Of a DNA stretch of 64,000 nt, positions 44,124-53,642 are shown piece by piece. Under the pieces are notes generated by a model. The model saw only the letters and a program-made list of their open reading frames with translations, made no database searches and was not told where the DNA came from. The number at the start of each line of letters is the position of its first letter. The stretch's first letter is position 1. Source of the stretch: an uncultured Verrucomicrobiota bacterium (GTDB taxonomy: Bacteria; Verrucomicrobiota; Verrucomicrobiia; Opitutales; UBA9783); the NCBI GenBank assembly GCA_902495005.1, contig CABUVL010000002.1, positions 124,001 to 188,000 on the forward strand, read 5' to 3'. The position numbers and the translations under genes were made by a program.

Positions 44124-45565
44124 AATACTTGGATAATTTTAAAAATTTTAACCGTGTTAAGAAGTGTAACTACGGCCTGCAAGTTGCGCTTATTGTAATT
44201 TTGCTCGTGGGCCTGCAGCTGATGTTGAACAATTGTTCGGTACGTTTTGATTTTTCAGAAACGAAGTGCAATAGCTTGAGCCCCGAGACAAAGACTTTCC
44301 TATGCGGGCTAAAAAACAATGTTGACATTATTCTTTTAGACGACGGGGTGCACATGAACGAAGGTTTTTTGCGGCAAATGCATCGCTTGGTCAGCTTGTA
44401 TCAAGAAGTTGCCAAGCACGTGCCGACCGTTGCCTTTAATTTTAAACACGTCGATACACTGAAAAATCCGCAGGCCACTTTGCAAATTAAGACGCAGTAC
44501 GATTTGTCCGTCGATGAGGGCGTAATTGTGAATGTTGACAAAAAACTTAAGGTGTTGCACATGGAGAATTTTTATCAGAGTGATGAGCGTCAAAAAGTTC
44601 AATTTGTGGGGGAGCATGTTTTGACCAATACGTTGATTGATTTGGCGCAAAATAAATCGAAAGTTATTTACTGGACGATCGGTCGTCGTGAATACAATTT
44701 TACCGATGTTAACGTATACAATGGCGCGTCTTTGGCCGCTCAAACCTTAAGGCAGTGTAATTTCGAATTACGCGAGTTGGATCATTTCACAAAAGTGCCA
44801 CAAGATGCCAGTATGCTGGTGATTGCGGGGCCGCAAATCCCATTTTTAACGGAAGAGTGCGATGCTTTAAAAGATTATTTGCTCCAAAGGCATGGTCGTA
44901 TTTTACTTTGCCTTCAGCCCATTTATGATCACGGATTGGATCCACTGCTAAAGCAATTGGGGGTAGAGGCTGAAGACCAGTTGCTTTTGGACAATGGTAA
45001 AGATTTTTTAAGCGCGCAGGGAAGTCTGATCATCCGTCGTCTTAATCGGCATGCAATTACGCAAACACTCATTGAAAACTCGTTGGGATTAACCTTTGGG
45101 CTGGTGCGACCCATCCGTATCGACCCAACGCATCTTGCGCATTGTACCCCTCTGTTGTATTCGGCTGAAACCAGTTGGTCCAAGAAGAGGGTGGATACGG
45201 AACATTTGTTCTTTGATCCCCAATCAGATATGAAGGGCCCGCATGTTTTGGCCTGTGTTTTTGATAATATGCCGTCAATAAATCTTGATTTAAGTTTATC
45301 TTCCTCTAAAGCTATTATCGTGGGTTGTGCGGATTGGTTAAGCAATGGAAAATTTCTTTCGTTGGGCAATCGTTGCTTTTGTTTGAATTGCTTAAAGTGG
45401 GCGTTTGGGGATGATTATACTTTCTTAATTAGGCCCTTGCCGTTAATGCAGTACCCTCTGATGCTATCGCAACAAAAAATACTGATGCTCCTTATCAATT
45501 TTTTAATTTTGCCTTTTGTCTTTTGCTTGTTTGGAATTATAACGCTTTCTGTAAGGAAACAATGA
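44120..45565 (+). CDS. GldG-like ABC auxiliary protein
   Basis: 481 residues. One N-terminal membrane helix (ALIVILLVGLQLMLNNCSV), a large extracytoplasmic domain with the ABC_transp_aux (GldG/DUF4350-type) features (FDFSETKCNSLSPETKTFL, then VIYWTIGRREYNF), and a C-terminal helix (ILMLLINFLILPFVFCLFGII). The protein would join the permease on the periplasmic side. It abuts the DUF4340 gene by one base. Confidence 0.88.
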   Translation: MKYLDNFKNFNRVKKCNYGLQVALIVILLVGLQLMLNNCSVRFDFSETKCNSLSPETKTFLCGLKNNVDIILLDDGVHMNEGFLRQMHRLVSLYQEVAKHVPTVAFNFKHVDTLKNPQATLQIKTQYDLSVDEGVIVNVDKKLKVLHMENFYQSDERQKVQFVGEHVLTNTLIDLAQNKSKVIYWTIGRREYNFTDVNVYNGASLAAQTLRQCNFELRELDHFTKVPQDASMLVIAGPQIPFLTEECDALKDYLLQRHGRILLCLQPIYDHGLDPLLKQLGVEAEDQLLLDNGKDFLSAQGSLIIRRLNRHAITQTLIENSLGLTFGLVRPIRIDPTHLAHCTPLLYSAETSWSKKRVDTEHLFFDPQSDMKGPHVLACVFDNMPSINLDLSLSSSKAIIVGCADWLSNGKFLSLGNRCFCLNCLKWAFGDDYTFLIRPLPLMQYPLMLSQQKILMLLINFLILPFVFCLFGIITLSVRKQ

Positions 45566-45566
45566 T

Positions 45567-47381
45567 ATGTTACGTGTAGGTTTTACAATTGTTTTAATTT
45601 TGGCAAATGTCTCATGGTTGTGGGTTTTTTACTATATTCGAACCCACGCACAGGCGATGGATCCCGTCATCTCTCTGCAAGTTCAATCGCAATTGCATCA
45701 TGTTCAATCGTTCGTTGTTTCAAATTTGGAGTCGGGTGCAGATTACGAATTGCGTAAAGTAAACGCTGACTGGTTCCTTGAAAAACCGTTTAAATGGGCG
45801 GCGAATTCCATTGCCGTTGAGACCTGCTTGCAACAATTGTTGAACTTAGATACAAGTACAAATTTTAAGATTTATCATGAGGTGGCGGAAAATGATATTT
45901 TGGCGTCTTACGGCTTGAACCCTCCCGCATTTATTGTCCGATTTAAGTGCCCTCAACGGGAGTACGTCTTGCACATTGGGCAAAAAATAAAATCCAATCA
46001 CCGTCTGTACGTGTACGAACCGGAAACACGCTTGGTTTTTGTCTGCAAGCCAGAAGCGTTAGGTGCAATTTTTTTCAACGAGACGCAGTGGTGTAATACC
46101 TATTTTTTCCAAAGTAAGTTGGATAATGTACAGAGTCTCACGTACGATTCTGTGTATCAGCATTTAATCCTGGCAAAAGAAAAGGAGCAATGGTATTTAA
46201 AAAATCCGTTGACGGCGAAGGCCAGCAACATGCGTGTGGAGACCGTTATTCAGCAGATCCAAAATATGGAAGTATTGCGCTTTTTGGATGATAAAGAAGT
46301 CGCCAGCTTGTTGCAACAAGTTGATGTTGAAAAGCAGATAAGTACCTTGAAACTGTCGAACGAAGCCCGTACGGTGAGTTTGAAGGTTTTGCCTTACAAT
46401 GAGGATCAAAATGTGTTTGTTGCGCAAGGCGAAGATTTCGACAAGGCCTTTTTATTCAAGTCTACGTGGGTGTCGCGTCTGGAATCGCCGCAAGAAAGCT
46501 TGAGAGAAAGGCAAATCTTTAATTTCCCCATCAACGAGGTTTGTAAGATTACTTACACAAAAGGCCAAGAATCGCTCGAATTGAAGCAAATTGACGGTCA
46601 GCGTTGGGATATTATGCAATCCTGTGAACAGAACTTAGTCCAAATGGATCGTGCTTCCTATCGTGCTATTTACGGGTTCTTAAAGGACTTGAAATCCGTG
46701 TACGTCGAAAAATTTTTGGATCACACGTTGTTAGGCGATTTGGGCCCCACGCCGAAGTCGGTAAACGTAAAAGTTGTTTTGCCGCAAAGTGAAATTGATT
46801 GTACGCTTTACCAAGTGGAAGATGACTTCTATTTAAAATTAAAGGATGATTTGACTTGTTTTAAGTTGGCCTTGGTCAATGCGCAGTTATTGGAACAATC
46901 ATTCGATTCCTTTAGAGATAAACAAATTTGGCATTGGAATCATGACGAGCATTTGTACGGTATCCAATGGTTGTCAAAGACGGGAGAGGCCGTAAAAACA
47001 TCGTTGTTGTTTAAAAGGGACTCCATTAATTTGGTTCGTGATCCCGGTCTTGTGCAAAAGCTTGAGCCCGTATTGAGGGTTTTAAATGCCAAGCACTTTG
47101 TCCATTTGTTGAATTACTCAACGCCCTTAATTCCATTTATTTTCGCCGGTGGATCCAGTTACTTATTTCCACAACAGTTAATGATAAAAACCATTGATGC
47201 CAAAGGTCGTGTGAGAACATATAACTTGGCTTTAACCTGTCGTTTGGGAGGCAACTTGCAATTGGCTTGTTATCGAGGCAAGTACTTCACTTTACCGCAG
47301 TCGTGGATAGACGCTGTTTTTTCGTTAACGGAATTATCAGAATGGCAACAAAAGTTGTATCTTTTCCATGCGGCGGAGTAA
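45567..47381 (+). CDS. DUF4340 family protein
   Basis: 604 residues with an N-terminal anchor (FTIVLILANVSWLWVFYYI) and at least two DUF4340-like repeats in the large soluble part (DYELRKVNADWFLEKPFKWAANSIAVETCLQQLL and the analogous EQWYLKNPLTAKASNMRVETVIQQI). DUF4340 genes usually follow gldG-like genes in such clusters. The biochemical role is not known. It overlaps the next gene by 14 bases. Confidence 0.88.
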   Translation: MLRVGFTIVLILANVSWLWVFYYIRTHAQAMDPVISLQVQSQLHHVQSFVVSNLESGADYELRKVNADWFLEKPFKWAANSIAVETCLQQLLNLDTSTNFKIYHEVAENDILASYGLNPPAFIVRFKCPQREYVLHIGQKIKSNHRLYVYEPETRLVFVCKPEALGAIFFNETQWCNTYFFQSKLDNVQSLTYDSVYQHLILAKEKEQWYLKNPLTAKASNMRVETVIQQIQNMEVLRFLDDKEVASLLQQVDVEKQISTLKLSNEARTVSLKVLPYNEDQNVFVAQGEDFDKAFLFKSTWVSRLESPQESLRERQIFNFPINEVCKITYTKGQESLELKQIDGQRWDIMQSCEQNLVQMDRASYRAIYGFLKDLKSVYVEKFLDHTLLGDLGPTPKSVNVKVVLPQSEIDCTLYQVEDDFYLKLKDDLTCFKLALVNAQLLEQSFDSFRDKQIWHWNHDEHLYGIQWLSKTGEAVKTSLLFKRDSINLVRDPGLVQKLEPVLRVLNAKHFVHLLNYSTPLIPFIFAGGSSYLFPQQLMIKTIDAKGRVRTYNLALTCRLGGNLQLACYRGKYFTLPQSWIDAVFSLTELSEWQQKLYLFHAAE

Positions 47382-49890
47382 AGTTTTTTGGGGACATATT
47401 GGCCTGTGTGTATGCCTTATTGTTTCGCTTATTGCCTTGTCTTATGCGATTATTAAGCAGGCGAAAGCGCTTAGAATCTCGCTGCCCGATAAATTCATAA
47501 GTTATTTGCAAAAGAAAATTGGAATTGCGGAATTTGATAAGGCGTACCTTAATTTCCAACAGCTTGAATTTTCCAATTTAACCCTGGGTGGCGGCAAGTT
47601 GAATTTTCCCATGGCTTGTTTGAAATTGGATACCCACGTGGGACATTATTTGCTGGGGCGCGCGCAACATACTCTATTCTTGCGGCATGGGCACGGTGAT
47701 TGCGGGGATCAATGGCATATTTCGCAGGTGAATGGTTTTGTGGAAACGTGTGGACGGCAATGGCGTTTAAATCTCCACGCTTTATTTAACAAAACGCATG
47801 CCATTCATGTGACGAGTGAACTGTTAAGTGAATTTCCGTCCTATGTAACTTCCTGGGGAGAGCGATTTTTGCAGTTGTTATCGGGCTCGAATCAAGGTGC
47901 TTCTGCGGTCGAACCGGCTCATATCCACATTCACTTAGGACGAGAAAAGGGGTGTGTTCGGCTGGAATTACAAGGTGCGTCTGTAAGCTTAGACCCGTCC
48001 TCTCAAATTGTATGTTCGGGAGGACAAATCAAGATGATCGTCGGCAAACAAGCCATTGACGTAAAAGGTAAGATAAGTCAGTTGAGTTACGGAGATTACA
48101 TTTTGTCGCACGTGTACTTTGAGGGCCAATTGACGGAAGAACTTGATTGCAAAGGCATCCGTGGGTATGGCGAGATTGCCGGACCTCTCTTGCAGCATTT
48201 AAGTGGCACATCCACGATAGCGTTTACGCAGAAGGGGCCCTTACGCAATTCAGCGGTCAATTTTTTGTTGGAAAATGAGAAAAATTTTGTGCAAGGCTTT
48301 GGGAAATTTACGGATTTTAAGTGGACTCAATGTATGGGAAGAGCTGTCGTACAAGCACACGTTTTACCGGAGCATTTTGGAAAAATTCCCGACTACCTAA
48401 ACTTTCAACGGCCGATATACTTAAAATTCAGTACCAAAGATACGCAATTGTACTGCTTGGCCGCTGAAACACGTCATTTGTGTGTGGATTCGTTTTGTTT
48501 TGATCGCATTTTTTTACGTTTGAATTACGACCTTGCGCACGGGAATGTAAAGTGGTCCGGACGTGCGAAAGAAAAAAACTTTGCCTTCAATTCGCAGGGC
48601 CGCTATGATGGACTTTTACAACAAGGCCGCTTGTTTTTACAAGGAGAAATCGATCCTCAACTGACGTATTTGTGGGCAACTTATTTGCCGCAATGGTGGA
48701 TTCCATTTTGGCGTTGTTTAAGGTTTTTTGACCGCATGCCGACGTTTAACTTGGACTTTGACTGGGATGAATTAGATGAATCCCACAATGCACTGTACGC
48801 TACGGTGACGGCACAGCAGTTTTTATACAAGCAGGCAAATTGTTCGAATCTAGCCTTAAAAATAGGGTACATTCCTCATTATATTTGTTTGGATGCTAGG
48901 CGCGTGGAGACAAAAGAGGGACGAGGCTTATGTGCCGTTGACTGGCTTTATAATGATCTTGATCAAGATGCTTGGTCCATAAGAGGTCAAGGCGTCTTCC
49001 CGCATGATGATTGGCAAAGCCTTGTTGGCGCGTTTATTGACAATGTCCCTCGCATGCCGTTCGTCGAGCATGCAAGCCCAATTCGTGCAACTTTCAATGG
49101 GCGTATTTATAACCATATGAACGCCATGGGCAGTGTGCGAATTGCCCTTAATACCCCGAGTGTTTCAATTTACAACGTGCCCTTAATCCATCTGTCTGCG
49201 CACATTCACTACATTGACCAACAATGGGATTTCCCTCAATGGTCTTGCAAATTGGCGCACAATGCGGCCATGGAAGGGCAAATGAGTTTTAGAAAAGATG
49301 AGACATTTTCTTTCAAAATTAATGCGCAAGAGGTGCCGAGTGCGGTGCTTTTGCGACGACTTGATTGCCTGCAATCGTGGGTGAAAGATCTCCAGCAAGA
49401 CGACTTGTCCTCTTATGAGGGGATTTTGGCTGTCGATGCCATGGGAGAAGGGCACGTGGGGAAATTGGAGACATTGACGGCCAAGGGCAAGGTGAAATTT
49501 AAGAACCCATCTTTGGCGAAAATTCACCTTTTGGGCCCCTTGTTTAAAATTTTTTCTAAAAAGTTAAGCCTTTTTACCTCAGTGGACCTGAATTATTTGG
49601 CGTCGAAATTCTACCTTAAGAACAGTGTATTGACGTCAAAAGGCCTTTTTATGACCGGTCCCAGCACGCATGTTAAGGGGGACGGTGAAATTAATTTGTT
49701 AACGCAGCAGTTAAAAGCGCAACTGAACTTTTCATTTCTTGATTACAAACAAGTAAAGTTCCCCGTCATGCGGGAGTTCGTTCAAATCCTTCAGCCTTTT
49801 TTGAAGGGATTTGGGGCTCAATTGTCGGGTAGTTTCCAAAATCCTCAGTGGCAATTGTCGTTTAATCCGTTGAATTTTTTATTGAAATAA
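47368..49890 (+). CDS. Large AsmA/YhdP-like envelope protein
   Basis: 840 residues. One N-terminal membrane helix (HIGLCVCLIVSLIALSYAII), then a long beta-rich periplasmic region. The last 170 residues (LETLTAKGKVKFKNPSLAKIHLLGPLFKIF, then TGPSTHVKGDGEINLLTQQLKAQLNFSFL) match the AsmA-like/DUF3971 C-terminal domain. This superfamily (AsmA, TamB, YhdP) is thought to bridge lipids between the two membranes. It ends the Gld-like operon. Start at an ATG inside the DUF4340 stop region. Confidence 0.8.
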   Translation: MRRSKVFWGHIGLCVCLIVSLIALSYAIIKQAKALRISLPDKFISYLQKKIGIAEFDKAYLNFQQLEFSNLTLGGGKLNFPMACLKLDTHVGHYLLGRAQHTLFLRHGHGDCGDQWHISQVNGFVETCGRQWRLNLHALFNKTHAIHVTSELLSEFPSYVTSWGERFLQLLSGSNQGASAVEPAHIHIHLGREKGCVRLELQGASVSLDPSSQIVCSGGQIKMIVGKQAIDVKGKISQLSYGDYILSHVYFEGQLTEELDCKGIRGYGEIAGPLLQHLSGTSTIAFTQKGPLRNSAVNFLLENEKNFVQGFGKFTDFKWTQCMGRAVVQAHVLPEHFGKIPDYLNFQRPIYLKFSTKDTQLYCLAAETRHLCVDSFCFDRIFLRLNYDLAHGNVKWSGRAKEKNFAFNSQGRYDGLLQQGRLFLQGEIDPQLTYLWATYLPQWWIPFWRCLRFFDRMPTFNLDFDWDELDESHNALYATVTAQQFLYKQANCSNLALKIGYIPHYICLDARRVETKEGRGLCAVDWLYNDLDQDAWSIRGQGVFPHDDWQSLVGAFIDNVPRMPFVEHASPIRATFNGRIYNHMNAMGSVRIALNTPSVSIYNVPLIHLSAHIHYIDQQWDFPQWSCKLAHNAAMEGQMSFRKDETFSFKINAQEVPSAVLLRRLDCLQSWVKDLQQDDLSSYEGILAVDAMGEGHVGKLETLTAKGKVKFKNPSLAKIHLLGPLFKIFSKKLSLFTSVDLNYLASKFYLKNSVLTSKGLFMTGPSTHVKGDGEINLLTQQLKAQLNFSFLDYKQVKFPVMREFVQILQPFLKGFGAQLSGSFQNPQWQLSFNPLNFLLK

Positions 49891-49959
49891 ACGTACATTA
49901 AAAATCTTTAATTTTTATCTTGTTTGTGCACGAAGATTAAGGTTTTATAAGAAGCATTA

Positions 49960-50035
49960 GGGGCTGTAGCTCAGTTGGAAGAGCGTGTCGTTCGCAATGA
50001 CAAGGTCGTCGGTTCGATCCCGATCAGCTCCACCA
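49960..50035 (+). tRNA. tRNA-Ala (anticodon CGC)
   Basis: The acceptor GGGGCTG pairs with CAGCTCC. D-arm AGCTCAGTTGGAAGAGC, anticodon loop TTCGCAA with CGC, T-arm TCGGTTCGATCCCGA, discriminator A and encoded CCA. The CGC anticodon reads only GCG. Confidence 0.94.
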
Positions 50036-50269
50036 GTGCATTCTAAAAGGGTGGGCGTATAGGAAGATGGTTTTAGATGTGCAACTTAGATAAGCCGGTG
50101 GCGCTTTTTTTGGTTTATTTAAATTTATTTGCTAGGGTGATGAAGGGGGTGTCAATTAAGGTGGCGTTTCTTACGGGATTAGGGAGTGTGCTGAAGCGTG
50201 TGAACCGCGCATAAAAATTTTGCAGAAAAAAGCTTCTCTCTTGAATCAGAGTCCATTACAACTTTTTCT

Positions 50270-50893
50270 ATGACAATTGTGGGCTTAGCAGAACAGGCAG
50301 GTTATTTTTTATACCCACTCGTTTTAATGGGATTTTTGTCGTGTTTGTTCTTTTGTGAGCGGCTGATTTTTTTGCATAAAGGGCAAATTAAGGCGGAACC
50401 TTTTTTAGTTGGTATTCAAAGCTTACTGCATAAAAAACGTAAAATTGAGGCAATTACTTTGTGCGAAGAGACGCCGGGACCCGTAGCTCGACTTGTCAAG
50501 GTGGCGCTTCTTTGTAAGAGTAAGGATACCAATGCCTTGCTGGAAGAGGTAAAAAAACAAGCCTTTTTGGAACTTTACTATTTGAGAAAGCGCATCGAAT
50601 CCATCAAAGTCATTGCTCAGCTGTCACCTCTGGTGGGGCTGACGGGTACCATCTTTTATTTTTTAAAAGGGTTTTGGAGCTTGGGGACCTTAGATGCCTA
50701 CACATCGATGACAAGTTTTTCTCCTTACATTGTGTCGGCGCTATCCCTGACATTTTTCGGCTTTGTATGTTCGTTCTTTTCTTATGGGGCTTACCATTTT
50801 CTTATAGGCAGGCTTAAGGCTATTTTGTTCGACATGGAGTGGACGGCACACTCCCTAATGCTTTTTTTTGAAAATGAGCAGAAGAATGGTTAG
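50270..50893 (+). CDS. MotA/TolQ/ExbB-family proton channel protein
   Basis: 207 residues with three hydrophobic helices. The TolQ/ExbB core is recognisable: AQLSPLVGLTGTIFYFLKGFW and ALSLTFFGFVCSFFSYGAYHFL (threonines at the expected pore positions are kept). It would harness proton flow for work at the outer membrane. It is the first gene of a three-gene run with an ExbD-like and an unknown protein. Confidence 0.85.
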   Translation: MTIVGLAEQAGYFLYPLVLMGFLSCLFFCERLIFLHKGQIKAEPFLVGIQSLLHKKRKIEAITLCEETPGPVARLVKVALLCKSKDTNALLEEVKKQAFLELYYLRKRIESIKVIAQLSPLVGLTGTIFYFLKGFWSLGTLDAYTSMTSFSPYIVSALSLTFFGFVCSFFSYGAYHFLIGRLKAILFDMEWTAHSLMLFFENEQKNG

Positions 50894-50895
50894 AT

Positions 50896-51327
50896 ATGCG
50901 TAATTCATTTGAGCCTTTGGGGCTGTTACACGAGATGCAGTCCAGTGAACAGTCATTGCCTTTGAATTGGGTCCCTTGTGTTAATTTGCTTGCTTTGGTC
51001 GTAGGGATGTTGTTGTTAAGTTCGCATTGGTTGTGCCCGCCAGGCTTAAATTTGCACCTGCCGGTAACTTCACAAGGTGTTGCTTTTGCCAATCCATTTC
51101 CCGTGCAAGATTCGTTGATGATAGATTGGGAGGGTAGGGTGTTCTTTCACCGCAAGCTGTACAACGCGGAAACACTTGTAGAATTATTCCGTGAGAATTT
51201 CCAAGTTCAATGTTTGTTGCTAAAGGTGGACACGCAAGCGCCCTTGGAGCTAATGATGCGGGTGATTTCAAACGCTTATCAGTGTGGTTGTCGGCAAATT
51301 CAGATGGCCGTTAACGTACGTAATTAA
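50896..51327 (+). CDS. ExbD/TolR-like protein lacking the membrane aspartate
   Basis: 143 residues with a short cytoplasmic N-terminus, a single helix (PCVNLLALVVGMLLLSSHW) and a periplasmic domain with LNLHLPVT and LLLKVDTQAPLELMMRVISNAYQCGCRQIQMAV, the pattern of ExbD/TolR. In that family the helix begins P-x-[IV]-D and the Asp carries protons. Here it reads PCVN, with Asn at that position. Either the complex works differently or does not couple to protons. It sits 2 bases after the ExbB-like gene. Confidence 0.75.
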   Translation: MRNSFEPLGLLHEMQSSEQSLPLNWVPCVNLLALVVGMLLLSSHWLCPPGLNLHLPVTSQGVAFANPFPVQDSLMIDWEGRVFFHRKLYNAETLVELFRENFQVQCLLLKVDTQAPLELMMRVISNAYQCGCRQIQMAVNVRN

Positions 51328-51330
51328 ACT

Positions 51331-51999
51331 ATGTTGCGCATCATTTTTTCTCTCTTGTGTTTTCTCTGTTGCATTCGCCTTTTTTTTAAATTCCCTCCTG
51401 AAAAAGGTACACCTACGCTTTTATTCCCTTCGCGTGAGCACAATTGGACGTTGATCAAATCGCCTGCATGTGAGCCAGACTGGACGGATGAAAGCCCGCT
51501 GTGCACGTACACGCACTGGAATTTTGCACCGACGCTTGATTACCATATCCCCATTTTGAAACCTAAGCTTGATTGTAAGTATCGGACGGAAGTGAGTGAA
51601 CAACTCGTTTACTTGAGCCATTTTAGTAATTATTTACAGTCGAATGTTGAACTGTTCGAGGGTACGTATATTGCTCCGCAGTTGAGTCGATTTTTAATCC
51701 CAAAAGCTTTACCCAAGAAATTGGGCGATAAGCATGTATCTCAATTGAGGCTGCGATGCTTCAGTAAGGACAAGGTTATTTGTGAAAAAATGCTACCGAG
51801 CCCGTTTCCGTTGAATAACAATGAGAATGCTACGTTTTATTACGAGGGATTACTGTATGTGGAAAAAAATCAGCCCATTTTATTAACGCAAAAGTTTTCT
51901 GGCTTGATGGAATGGCGGGACGGCTTGCAGTCTTTAATTAGAAGTGAGATGGCCGACTTGTATTTGAGCCCAGGCATTTATCAAATTCGTGTGGAATGA
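51331..51999 (+). CDS. Exported or anchored protein of unknown family, exbBD-linked
   Basis: 222 residues, not recognised. The N-terminal hydrophobic segment (MLRIIFSLLCFLCCIRLFF) is a signal anchor, and the rest is periplasmic with four Cys outside it. The position after exbB/exbD is where tonB or a TolA-like gene would be, but no Pro-rich linker or TonB C-terminal motif is seen. A partner role is inferred from the operon only. Confidence 0.5.
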   Translation: MLRIIFSLLCFLCCIRLFFKFPPEKGTPTLLFPSREHNWTLIKSPACEPDWTDESPLCTYTHWNFAPTLDYHIPILKPKLDCKYRTEVSEQLVYLSHFSNYLQSNVELFEGTYIAPQLSRFLIPKALPKKLGDKHVSQLRLRCFSKDKVICEKMLPSPFPLNNNENATFYYEGLLYVEKNQPILLTQKFSGLMEWRDGLQSLIRSEMADLYLSPGIYQIRVE

Positions 52000-52061
52000 G
52001 CCGGGCGAATGTGTATTTTTTTGCTTTGACTCGGCATAAAAATATTGTTTGACTTGTTTAT

Positions 52062-52298
52062 ATGGCAGTAAAAGCAAATAAAGTTAAGGAATGTGCTCCC
52101 GGAAAATTTTATGTCGATGATCAATGCATTGATTGCGATCTTTGTCGTGATCTAGCACCCGAGTTCTTCGGCCGTTTGGATGATAAGTGTTGTTCATTCG
52201 TTAAAAAACAACCTGCCAATGCCCAAGAAGAAGAGTTGTGCATGGAAGCTTTGGAAAGCTGCCCGGTCGATGCTATCGGCAATGACGGTGACGAGTAA
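52062..52298 (+). CDS. Small 4Fe-4S ferredoxin
   Basis: 78-residue ferredoxin with a single cluster, ligands in CIDCDLC and the distal CP (ESCPVDAIG), as in Thermotoga-type ferredoxins. A likely electron partner of the NifJ enzyme, though not proven. The ATG follows a short T-rich stretch without a Shine-Dalgarno. Confidence 0.9.
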   Translation: MAVKANKVKECAPGKFYVDDQCIDCDLCRDLAPEFFGRLDDKCCSFVKKQPANAQEEELCMEALESCPVDAIGNDGDE

Positions 52299-52616
52299 TC
52301 GCTTCCGCCATCAAATTTTTTAACTGAATTAGGGCGTCCGGTTAGGCGGGGCGTTGTTGTATCTGACTTAGCTATTGCTATACAGCGCGTTTGCAGGCAA
52401 GTGCTTGAATGATAAATGGCATGCAAGTGCCCTTGAGTATTTGTCGTGCAGAGCGGGTTTTAATTTTAGTGGGTACGCCTTAGTTTAACTTGATTGTTCC
52501 TTCTGCTTCTCTTGAATCTTTCAAAACCTTAGGGCTCACATGACTTGCTTATGTCTTAGCTGGTCCTCTGATGCTTGCGTTTGTTTGAGAGAAATGAACT
52601 TCTATCTGATTTACAA
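52299..52616. other. Intergenic region, nothing recognised
   Basis: About 320 bases between the ferredoxin and the convergent SurA-like gene. No hairpin with T-run, RNA or ORF is supported. Confidence 0.35.
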
Positions 52617-53564
52617 TCAGTAGGTTTCAATAAAAGTTTTCTCTTTCAACTCTCGAATTAATGTTTGGTAAGCTTGCTCATTTTTTTCCTCAATGATGCG
52701 TTCTTCTATGGTAGATTGAACGGAGGACAAGGCCTGTACCTTTGCTGGCTTGCGATCGAGAACGCGCAGCATAATGTAAACGTGATTGACGAGGATGGGC
52801 TTTGAAAATGTGTTGAGGGCTAACTGTGATGCGTGTTGAGCCAAGGTTTGATTGAGCTCATTTATGTTGTACCAAGCATTGGGCAGTTTGAGTTCATCCA
52901 ATTCAGCGGCCAGAGCGTTGGGAGAAATGCCTTCTTTTATTTTTTGATCGTAGTAGTTGATCTTACTTATGTTGGTGTTCTCTTCAATGGATTCCTCCTT
53001 AAAGCATTTTTGTTCGAGGAAGATGGAGGGCGCTTCGGTAAAATCTGCCAAGTGGGCTTGGTAATAATTTTCAATGGCTTTGGGGCTGGTGTTCAGAGCG
53101 TTCTTCAAGCTTTGTTGACGCATTACGTTGATGATAATTGAGCGTTTTATCTCATTTTGAAAATCTAAAAAACTTTGATGTCTACTCTCAAGATAATGCA
53201 TGAATGCGGTGCGATTGCCTTGAAAATTAGATTGGATAAAAGCGTCTGTTTGATTGTCGAGGTAGTATTTTAAAATGTTGCCCTTACGCGCGTTGAATTC
53301 TTGGATGAGCAGTGCCTCATCAATGAGTTCATTTAAACATTTTTGCCGTATCGATTTTTGATTTTGTTGCGTAAAAGGGACTTGGCTCATACGTGATTCT
53401 AATTCAAATTGGGTGATAATCTCTTCTCCCACCCGAGCTGCGATACGATAACTTGACTGGGCCCTTGCATGAAGTGCACGGGCAGATGAAATAAGGGCAA
53501 TCGACGTAAAAATAAGGTTGCAGTATCGACGTAAAAACATTCTGCTATTTGAGAGCTTTCTCAT
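52617..53564 (-). CDS. SurA-like periplasmic chaperone/peptidyl-prolyl isomerase
   Basis: About 316 residues from the ATG at 53564. The open frame extends upstream to 53792, but that region overlaps the divergent CoA-transferase gene. A signal peptide (RYCNLIFTSIALISSARALHARAQ) is followed by SurA_N (AARVGEEIITQFELESRM and ECLNELIDEALLIQEF-type helices) and a parvulin-like C-terminal region (NTFSKPILVNHVYIMLRVLDRKPAKV). It likely helps outer-membrane proteins fold. The PPIase active residues are not clearly conserved, so it may be chaperone-only. Divergent from the CoA-transferase with 78 bases between. Confidence 0.82.
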   Translation of the reverse strand: MRKLSNSRMFLRRYCNLIFTSIALISSARALHARAQSSYRIAARVGEEIITQFELESRMSQVPFTQQNQKSIRQKCLNELIDEALLIQEFNARKGNILKYYLDNQTDAFIQSNFQGNRTAFMHYLESRHQSFLDFQNEIKRSIIINVMRQQSLKNALNTSPKAIENYYQAHLADFTEAPSIFLEQKCFKEESIEENTNISKINYYDQKIKEGISPNALAAELDELKLPNAWYNINELNQTLAQHASQLALNTFSKPILVNHVYIMLRVLDRKPAKVQALSSVQSTIEERIIEEKNEQAYQTLIRELKEKTFIETY

Positions 53565-53642
53565 GTAATTTTCAATCTTATAGTTTGAAATTATATTAAA
53601 TGATTTGAACATAAGTTGACAAACTGAACAATAGGAGGGTGT

